The position numbers and the translations under genes were made by a program. A stretch of DNA of 32,629 nt, from NCBI GenBank assembly GCA_018000835.1, contig JAGNJD010000032.1, forward strand, positions 1 through 32,629. The letters are read 5' to 3'. The DNA is from Candidatus Goldiibacteriota bacterium. Lineage in GTDB: Bacteria > Oederibacteriota > PGYV01 > DSYL01. Below the pieces are notes generated by a model that was given only the letters and a program-made list of their open reading frames with translations, had not been told where the DNA came from and did not search any database. The stretch's first letter is position 1, and every line of letters starts with the position of its first letter. Of the stretch, positions 22,914 through 30,200 are shown one piece after another.

Positions 22914-25900
22914 ATGAAATCAAGATTTAGTATGTTATTCGTAATAATATTTTTTCTTTTCATTCCTTTTATCTCATCCGGTGCTTCTGTTTCTTATAAC
23001 TGGAAAAACGTAATCATAGGCGGTGGTGGTTTTGTAACGGGTATAGTTTATCATCAGGCAGAGTCAGGCCTTGTTTATGCACGAACTGACATGGGCGGCG
23101 CATACAGATGGGATAATTCACTTGGCCGCTGGGTTGCAATAACTGACATGATGAACAGGAATAATTCCGATTATATGGGAATATTATCTATAGCCGTTGA
23201 CCCGACAGACACAAACAGGGTATATCTCATGACCGGTAAATATACGGACTCGTGGGCGGGAAATGGCGCAGTTCTTGTTTCAACAAACCGAGGTAATAGC
23301 TGGACTATTGTTCCATTAAATTTCAAAGTTGGTGGAAATGAAGAAGGTCGTGGTTGTGGAGAGAGACTTGCCGTTGATCCTAATTTACCATCTAAACTTT
23401 TTATGGGAAGTGGTGGCGATGTAGGTTATGGATTATGGCAATCAACCAATTATGGTTCTTCCTGGTCTCAGGTTACTTCATTTAATACCACTGCAAATAT
23501 AAATTTTGTAATTTTTGATAAAGCCAGTGGTTCATCAGGTAGTGCAACACCAAGAATATTTGTGGGAGTAAAAAATACAGGCGGACAGTCATTATATGTA
23601 AGCACTAATGGAGGTTCATCGTGGTCAGTAGTTTCTGGACAGCCAGGCGGTTTAATGGCAATACGTGCAGATATATCATCTGGTTATTTATATACAACAT
23701 GGTCAAACAGCGCAGGACCTAATAATGCAACAGCAGGTGCAGTATGGCGTTATACAATTTCAAGTGGAGCCTGGACAAATATTACGCCAGCAAGTGGTTC
23801 GTATGGATATAGCGGAATATCAGTTGATGCACAGAATCCAAATCATATAATAGTTTGTACTCTTGATTTATGGTGGCCACTTGATCAGGTATGGCGTTCA
23901 ACGAACGGTGGTTCTTCATGGACTTATCTTATGTGGAATCCTTCAAATAATCAGGTTATTGCCAATTTTGACAGAACTTATGCACCCTGGACATCAATAA
24001 GAACGCCGCATTGGCTTGCAGACATAAAAATAGATCCGTTTAATTCAAATAAAGCAATGTTCGTAACCGGTTATGGTATATGGGCATGCGACAACATTTC
24101 TGCTGCAACAACGACGTGGTATTTTAAGGATAACGTTCTGGAAGAAATGGTCCCGCTGGAAATCGTTTCACCGCCGTCGGGTGCATTGCTTCTTTCGGCA
24201 ACCGGCGACCAGGGAGTTTTCAGACATGACAATCTGGATGCATCTCCTTCCTCAGGCGTCGCATTAAACGTCGGCACGTCGCTTTCCATAGATTATGCAG
24301 AAAGTCTGCCGACAAAAGTAGTCGCTGCATTTAATACGTCGCCTTACGGCGCGTATTCGACGAACGGCGGCACGTCATGGACGAATTTTTCCTCTTATCC
24401 GTCCGGTGCAACTGCCGGGGGAGACAAAGCAATTGCAATATCGGCGAATGGCAACATAATCGTATGGGCTCCGGATAATGCGCCTTTATCATATTCCACA
24501 AACAACGGCAATTCATGGACGACGTGCGGCGGAAGTCCTCCTCGCGGATATTTTCCCGAATCGGACAGGGTAAATTCAAACAAATTTTATTATTATGATG
24601 CTGTGAATGGCAGGTTGTGGGTTTCAACAAATGGAGGATCTTCTTTTTCTCAAATGTCAACTGTTTATCCCACATTACCTGATTATCAATCATATAACGG
24701 TTCAGTTAATGCCGTGTTTGGCAGGGAAGGGGATTTATGGATAACGACCGGTGCAGGAGGACTTTATCATTCAACCGATTCCGGCACGAGTTCATCAAAG
24801 GTGAGCAGCGTTACCGAGGCATATCTTATAGGTTTTGGAAAATCATCAGGAACGAGTTCTTACCCTGCAATATATTTGCATGGAATAGTCGGCGGCGCCA
24901 TTGGAATTTACAGGTCAGACGACGGCGGTTCGTCGTGGAGCAGAATAAATACTGACAGCACGCAGTTTGGATGGCTACATTGCATAAAAGGAGACCAGAG
25001 AACTTATGGAAGATGTTACGTTTCTGCGGAAGGAAGAGGCGTGCTTTACGGAGACCCTGCCGGTTCTACGGGTTCTCCTACGTTTACTCCAACAAGGACA
25101 AGGACACCTACCATAGGAGCAACGAGCACTTATACAAGAACTCGTACACCGACGTGGACAAGAACAGGAACTTTGACTTTTACGCGAACGAATACAATAG
25201 TATTAACGAGTACTTTTACGTGGACCCGCACAGGCACGCCGACGTGGACGAGGACTGCAACAGGGACGTCAACGCGGACAAACACAGTGCAGCCGACAAG
25301 CACGTTCACGTGGACCCGCACAGGCACGCCGACATGGACGAGGACTGCAACAGTGACGTCAACACGGACAAACACAGTGCAACCGACAAGCACATTCACG
25401 TGGACGCGGACAGGGACGCCGACTTATTCACGGACAGTGACAGGGACGTCAACGCGGACGAATACAGTGCAGCCGACAAGCACGTTCACGTGGACGCGGA
25501 CAGAAACGCCGCCATCGCCGACAAACACACCGACGATAACTGGAACGCCAACATATTCACGAACAGAGACGGGAACATCAACGCGGACAAACACGATACA
25601 GCCGACAAACACGTTCACTGGAACGAGAACACAAACGCTGACGTATTCACTGACGGCAACATTGACGCAGACTGCAACAAACAGCCGGCAGCCGACAAAC
25701 ACGTTCACAGAAACAAGAACAATCACGCCAAATTTAACCGTTACAGATACAATATCATCAAATACGCCGACAATAACGCAGACGTGGACAGGGACGCCGC
25801 CATCGCCGACAAACACACCGACGATAACGCAGTCGTGGACAGTAACGTCAACCGGGACGTGGACACGGACAGTGACACCGACAATGACGCGGACGTCAAC

Positions 25901-26465
25901 TGGTTCGTCAACGCGGACAAACACGATGCAGCCGACAGGCACGTTCACGTGGACGCGGACATGGACACCAACGTGGACAGGAACATTAACGTCAACGTTC
26001 ACGCAGACGGTAACGCGGACATTCACACAGACAAACACGCCTTCGTTTACGCTAACTATTACTCAGACACGGACGCAAACTGCAACACTGCTTTCAACAA
26101 TGACAATAACGCCGACGTCAACGTCAACTGTAATACCTGATGAAGAAAAATTAAAAATAGGAGACGTAGTCATATATCCGAATCCGTATAATCCAGATAA
26201 TCCAGACAGCGTGGACTTGCACATAGGATTTGAAATAACGCAGGCGTGCAAGACAATAAAAGTACGTATATTTACTTCCGGATTCAGATTAATAAAGCAG
26301 ATAACGCATGCAGGGAATTACTCGGTAGGACGTAACGTAATAGACATAGAAAGCAGGTATATAAAAAATCTTTCGAATGGTTCATATTTTGTTATAATAA
26401 GCGCAATAAATAAGCAGGGGAAGCAGGAAAATAGCAAACCTATTGTCCTTGTTATCTTAAAATGA
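22914..26465 (+). CDS. Secreted GH74 xyloglucanase with Thr-rich linker and C-terminal sorting-like domain
   Basis: The 1183-residue product has a signal peptide (to about residue 24). A double seven-bladed propeller of family GH74 (about 26-720) carries many Asp-box-like STNGGSSW turns. The catalytic base is probably D59 in YARTDMGGAYRW and the acid D432 in SATGDQGVF, by analogy with characterised GH74 enzymes. GH74 cleaves the xyloglucan backbone. A linker of about 350 residues, the longest in the window, and the shared tail domain follow. The DNA for residues about 124-395 (23281-24100) lacks ACGT and reads GATGT or TATGT where the rest prefers GACGT or TACGT, hinting at a mosaic origin. 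Its stop codon is 19 bp before the PL11 start. Confidence 0.93.
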   Translation: MKSRFSMLFVIIFFLFIPFISSGASVSYNWKNVIIGGGGFVTGIVYHQAESGLVYARTDMGGAYRWDNSLGRWVAITDMMNRNNSDYMGILSIAVDPTDTNRVYLMTGKYTDSWAGNGAVLVSTNRGNSWTIVPLNFKVGGNEEGRGCGERLAVDPNLPSKLFMGSGGDVGYGLWQSTNYGSSWSQVTSFNTTANINFVIFDKASGSSGSATPRIFVGVKNTGGQSLYVSTNGGSSWSVVSGQPGGLMAIRADISSGYLYTTWSNSAGPNNATAGAVWRYTISSGAWTNITPASGSYGYSGISVDAQNPNHIIVCTLDLWWPLDQVWRSTNGGSSWTYLMWNPSNNQVIANFDRTYAPWTSIRTPHWLADIKIDPFNSNKAMFVTGYGIWACDNISAATTTWYFKDNVLEEMVPLEIVSPPSGALLLSATGDQGVFRHDNLDASPSSGVALNVGTSLSIDYAESLPTKVVAAFNTSPYGAYSTNGGTSWTNFSSYPSGATAGGDKAIAISANGNIIVWAPDNAPLSYSTNNGNSWTTCGGSPPRGYFPESDRVNSNKFYYYDAVNGRLWVSTNGGSSFSQMSTVYPTLPDYQSYNGSVNAVFGREGDLWITTGAGGLYHSTDSGTSSSKVSSVTEAYLIGFGKSSGTSSYPAIYLHGIVGGAIGIYRSDDGGSSWSRINTDSTQFGWLHCIKGDQRTYGRCYVSAEGRGVLYGDPAGSTGSPTFTPTRTRTPTIGATSTYTRTRTPTWTRTGTLTFTRTNTIVLTSTFTWTRTGTPTWTRTATGTSTRTNTVQPTSTFTWTRTGTPTWTRTATVTSTRTNTVQPTSTFTWTRTGTPTYSRTVTGTSTRTNTVQPTSTFTWTRTETPPSPTNTPTITGTPTYSRTETGTSTRTNTIQPTNTFTGTRTQTLTYSLTATLTQTATNSRQPTNTFTETRTITPNLTVTDTISSNTPTITQTWTGTPPSPTNTPTITQSWTVTSTGTWTRTVTPTMTRTSTGSSTRTNTMQPTGTFTWTRTWTPTWTGTLTSTFTQTVTRTFTQTNTPSFTLTITQTRTQTATLLSTMTITPTSTSTVIPDEEKLKIGDVVIYPNPYNPDNPDSVDLHIGFEITQACKTIKVRIFTSGFRLIKQITHAGNYSVGRNVIDIESRYIKNLSNGSYFVIISAINKQGKQENSKPIVLVILK
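25074..26132 (+). repeat. Thr-rich linker repeats in the GH74 gene
   Basis: Several successive 90-bp units of the TPTWTRTATGTSTRTNTVQP type are followed by SLTVTDTISS-type units and several PPSPTNTPTIT units. This is the longest linker in the window and therefore the likeliest to vary in length or to assemble wrongly. Confidence 0.9.
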
Positions 26466-26484
26466 TTTGAAGAGGTTTGATGTT

Positions 26485-29400
26485 ATGAAATCTGGTTATA
26501 AGAAAATACTAATATTATTTTCTTTATTTATCGCAATATCAAACGTATATTCTGCACGATACATGGAAAATCTTGACAGAGGTGTTGTTGCAGTATGGCT
26601 TGGCAGCAACAGGGTATGGGTTGGCTGGAGGATGTCAGGCACTGACCCATCCGGCATTTCGTTTAACGTATACAGGAACGGAACAAAAATAAATTCATCT
26701 GCAATTACGAATGTCACTTATTATATAGATACGGCAGGCAGTCAGACCGCAAGTTATTATATAAGACCAGTAGTAGGAGGGGTAGAACAGACAGCATCAA
26801 AAAGCGTTACTCCTTGGTCTACTTTTTACAAGACATTGCCGTTACAGATACCATCGGGCGGGACGACTCCTGATGGAGTAGCATATACGTATAATGCAAA
26901 TGATTGCAGCACAGGTGACCTTGATGGAGATGGTGAATATGAAATTGTATTAAAATGGGACCCGTCAAATTCAAAGGATAATTCCCAGAGCGGATATACC
27001 GGAAACGTTTATCTTGATGCATATAAATTAAACGGGACGAGGTTATGGAGGATAGACCTTGGAATAAACATAAGAGCAGGAGCACATTATACCCAGTTTA
27101 TGGTTTATGACCTTGATTGTGACGGTAAGGCAGAAGTTGCGTGCAAGACGGCGCCTGGGACAAAAGACGCAACAGGGAGTTATTTGCATACCGGACCTGC
27201 AGCAAGCGACGATGATAGTGCTGATTACAGGAATTCATCAGGATATATTTTAAGCGGACCTGAATATTTAACGGTTTTCAGGGGGACAAACGGTGCAGAG
27301 ATAGTGACGGTAAATTACGTGCCTGCAAGAGGGACGGTATCAAGCTGGGGCGATAGTTATGGAAACAGGGTTGACAGGTTTCTTGCATGCATAGCATATC
27401 TGGATGGAGTGAAACCAAGTCTTGTAATGCAGAGGGGATATTATACAAGGATGGTGATTGCGGCGTGGGATTTTAACGGGACAAATCTTACGCAGAGATG
27501 GGTATTTGACAGTAATAGCAGCGGAAATAGCAGTTATGCAGGGCAGGGCAATCATAATTTAAGTGTTGGAGACGTTGATGGTGATGGAAAGGATGAAATA
27601 ATACAGGGAGCATGCGCAATAAATGACAATGGGACAGGGATGTATGTAACCGGGTTAGGACACGGAGACGCAATGCATTTTGGAGATCTTGCTCCGGACA
27701 GGGCAGGACTGGAGGTCTGGGAAGTGCATGAATCTACAAGTGCAGCGTATGGATATGAACTGCATGACGCAAGGACAGGGGCGATTGTGTGGGGAACATA
27801 TACAGGGACAGACAACGGCAGAGGACTTGCAGCAGACATAGACTCACGTTATCGTGGTTATGAGATGTGGTCAACCGGCGGGACAGGAGTATACTCCTGC
27901 ACGGGAACGCAGATATCAACGTCAAGGCCTACTGTAAATTTCAGAATATACTGGGACGGGGATTTGCTTGACGAGGTTCTGGACGGCACGTTGATAGACA
28001 AATGGACCGGCAGCGGGACCACAAGATTGCTGACGGGATATAATTATGAATCAACGACCGGAAATAACGGGACGAAAAATACGCCGTGTTTATCAGCGGA
28101 CATTCTTGGCGACTGGAGGGAAGAACTCATATTAAGGAAGTCGGACAATACGGCACTTGTAATATTTACTACTACGACGGAAACGAGTTTCAGGATGTAT
28201 ACTCTTATGCATGACCCGATATACAGGCTGGGCATAGCATGGCAAAACGTGGCATATAACCAGCCGCCGCATCTTGGGTTTTATTTATACGATGGGAATC
28301 CGCCTACACCTGATATAATACTGGTTGGAGCAGGGACGGCAACTCCGGTTATAACTCCGACGCGGACGAGAACACCTACTTTAACTTTAACGCGGACATG
28401 GACAATGACAGGAACACGAACATCAACAAGAACACAAACCATGACGATAACGCCGACGCAGGTAGTAACTGCGATATGGCGGATAGCAGCAGGGAGAAAC
28501 ACGTCATATACGGATTCGCAGGGAAACGTATGGTTAAGTGACAGGAATTATAACGGAGGACTAACATATAATACGAGCAATGAAGTAACAAACGCATTGC
28601 CATCAGCGGCGGACCAGACGTTGTATCAGAACGAGAGGCACGGGAGTTCGTTTACGTATACGTTTAACGTTCCGGCAGGGACGTATCAGGTGACGTTAAA
28701 GTTTGCAGAGACGTTCTGGACGGAAGCAGGGGCAAGGATATTTAACGTAAGCATAAACGGGACGCAGGTGCTGACAAACTTTGACATATATGCAGCAGCA
28801 GGTGGAGCAAACATTGCCATAGACGAGGTATTTAACAACATCCAGCCGGTTGGTGGAGTAATAACGCTACAGTTTGGACCGGCGAGCATAGATGGAGCAA
28901 AGGTATGTGCGATACAAATAATACCACAGCCGGCAACGCCAACTGTTACGAGGACGAGGACGGCAACGCCGACGTGGACAAGAACAGCAACGAGAACGTC
29001 AACGCGGACAAATACAGTGCAGCCGACAAACACGTTCACGTGGACACGGACAGGGACGCCGACGTGGACGAGGACTGCAACGGGAACGTCAACGCGGACA
29101 AATACAGTGCAGCCGACAAACACGTTCACGTGGACACGGACAGTGACGCCGACGTGGACGAGGACTGCAACAGGAACGGCAACGCGAACGAACACAGTGC
29201 AGCCGACAAACACGTGGACAGGAACAAGAACAAGCACACCAAATTTAACCGTTACAGATACGATATCGTCAAATACACCGACATTAACGCCGACATGGAC
29301 GAGGACTGCAACAGGGACGTCAACACGGACAAACACGACGCAGCCGACAAGCACGTTCACTGGTACGCGGACAAACACGCCAGGTTTAACCGTTACAGAC

Positions 29401-30063
29401 ACGATATCATCAAATACACCGACGATAACGCAGACGTGGACAATGACGTCTACATTGACGTGGACGAGGACAATAACGCCGACAATGACGAGGACATTAA
29501 CGGGAACGTCAACGCAGACAAACACAGTGCAACCGACAAACACGTTCACGTGGACGAGGACAGGGACACCAACGTGGACAGGAACATTAACGTCAACGTC
29601 AACGTTCACGCAGACGGTAACACGGACATTCACATGGACGAACACGCCTTCATTAACGGTAACTGTTACGCTGACGCGGACGCATACTGCAACGCTGGTT
29701 TCAACAAAAACTATAACACAGACGGCGACGTCAACTGTAATACCCGATGAAGAAGAATTAAAAATAGAAGACATAGTCATATATCCGAATCCGTATAATC
29801 CAATCAAAGGAGATTTGCATATAGGATTAAATATAACTCAGGCATGTAAGACGATGAAAGTGCGCATATACACGTCAGGTTTCAGATTAGTAAAGCAGAT
29901 AACGCAGACGGGAAATTACACGGTGGGACGTAACATAATAGATATAGAAAACAGATATATAAAAAATCTTGCAAACGGTTCATATTTTGTAATAATAACT
30001 GCGACGAATAAGCAGGGGAAACAGGAAAGCAGCAAACCTGAAATCCTTATAATTTTAAGATAA
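26485..30063 (+). CDS. Secreted PL11 rhamnogalacturonan lyase with malectin-like module, Thr-rich linkers and C-terminal sorting-like domain
   Basis: This 1192-residue enzyme (ATG 26485, AGAGG at 26471-26475; an in-frame TTG at 26467 is less likely) has a signal peptide ending at VYSA. The PL11 domain (about 23-615) starts with ARYMENLDRGVVAVW and carries several calcium-binding DxDxDG loops (GDLDGDGEYEIV, YDLDCDGKAEV, GDVDGDGKDEII), as in YesW/YesX. These cut the Rha-GalA backbone of rhamnogalacturonan I by beta-elimination. A short Thr linker leads into a malectin-like module (WRIAAGRNTSYTDSQGNVWL) closely related to that in the GH30 enzyme. A long linker follows, then the tail domain, here shortened to PYNPIKGDLHIG. 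It is cotranscribed with GH74. Confidence 0.93.
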   Translation: MKSGYKKILILFSLFIAISNVYSARYMENLDRGVVAVWLGSNRVWVGWRMSGTDPSGISFNVYRNGTKINSSAITNVTYYIDTAGSQTASYYIRPVVGGVEQTASKSVTPWSTFYKTLPLQIPSGGTTPDGVAYTYNANDCSTGDLDGDGEYEIVLKWDPSNSKDNSQSGYTGNVYLDAYKLNGTRLWRIDLGINIRAGAHYTQFMVYDLDCDGKAEVACKTAPGTKDATGSYLHTGPAASDDDSADYRNSSGYILSGPEYLTVFRGTNGAEIVTVNYVPARGTVSSWGDSYGNRVDRFLACIAYLDGVKPSLVMQRGYYTRMVIAAWDFNGTNLTQRWVFDSNSSGNSSYAGQGNHNLSVGDVDGDGKDEIIQGACAINDNGTGMYVTGLGHGDAMHFGDLAPDRAGLEVWEVHESTSAAYGYELHDARTGAIVWGTYTGTDNGRGLAADIDSRYRGYEMWSTGGTGVYSCTGTQISTSRPTVNFRIYWDGDLLDEVLDGTLIDKWTGSGTTRLLTGYNYESTTGNNGTKNTPCLSADILGDWREELILRKSDNTALVIFTTTTETSFRMYTLMHDPIYRLGIAWQNVAYNQPPHLGFYLYDGNPPTPDIILVGAGTATPVITPTRTRTPTLTLTRTWTMTGTRTSTRTQTMTITPTQVVTAIWRIAAGRNTSYTDSQGNVWLSDRNYNGGLTYNTSNEVTNALPSAADQTLYQNERHGSSFTYTFNVPAGTYQVTLKFAETFWTEAGARIFNVSINGTQVLTNFDIYAAAGGANIAIDEVFNNIQPVGGVITLQFGPASIDGAKVCAIQIIPQPATPTVTRTRTATPTWTRTATRTSTRTNTVQPTNTFTWTRTGTPTWTRTATGTSTRTNTVQPTNTFTWTRTVTPTWTRTATGTATRTNTVQPTNTWTGTRTSTPNLTVTDTISSNTPTLTPTWTRTATGTSTRTNTTQPTSTFTGTRTNTPGLTVTDTISSNTPTITQTWTMTSTLTWTRTITPTMTRTLTGTSTQTNTVQPTNTFTWTRTGTPTWTGTLTSTSTFTQTVTRTFTWTNTPSLTVTVTLTRTHTATLVSTKTITQTATSTVIPDEEELKIEDIVIYPNPYNPIKGDLHIGLNITQACKTMKVRIYTSGFRLVKQITQTGNYTVGRNIIDIENRYIKNLANGSYFVIITATNKQGKQESSKPEILIILR
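28930..29745 (+). repeat. Thr-rich linker repeats in the PL11 gene
   Basis: At least three successive 90-bp units of the type TPTWTRTATGTSTRTNTVQP are almost identical, then SLTVTDTISS-type units follow. A shorter Thr-rich stretch at about 28339-28460 separates the catalytic domain from the malectin-like module. Confidence 0.9.
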
Positions 30064-30085
30064 ATTTAAAATTGTTAATTACTTT

Positions 30086-30164
30086 TAAACGTTTATTTAT
30101 TATTTTATTGTATGCTAAACCGATTTAAAATAATATTGACACGAAAACGGTTTTGTTGTAAAAT
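30086..30164 (+). promoter_or_regulatory. Promoter and candidate operators of the DUF6055-like gene
   Basis: TTGACA (30136-30141) and TAAAAT (30159-30164) are 17 bp apart. Three CG-centred sites surround it: the perfect palindrome TAAACGTTTA (30086-30095), CTAAACCGATTTAAAA at 30115-30130, and AAAACGGTTTT (30144-30154) between the boxes. The arrangement parallels the GH74 promoter. Confidence 0.65.
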
Positions 30165-30200
30165 AATAAAAATTGCTTAAATACTAAAAGGGGCAATATT

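Noticed and set aside
24971-26140. Plus-strand Asp/Asn/His-rich frame inside the GH74 gene, looking like a calcium- or metal-binding protein
   Set aside because: It is the shifted frame of the Thr linker and recurs wherever the linker occurs; the dockerin-like look arises from the repeat composition.
20290-30060. Calling the C-terminal domains type IX secretion (Por) signals outright
   Set aside because: They resemble such domains, but no porU, porV, sov or other type IX component is in the window; kept only as a hypothesis.
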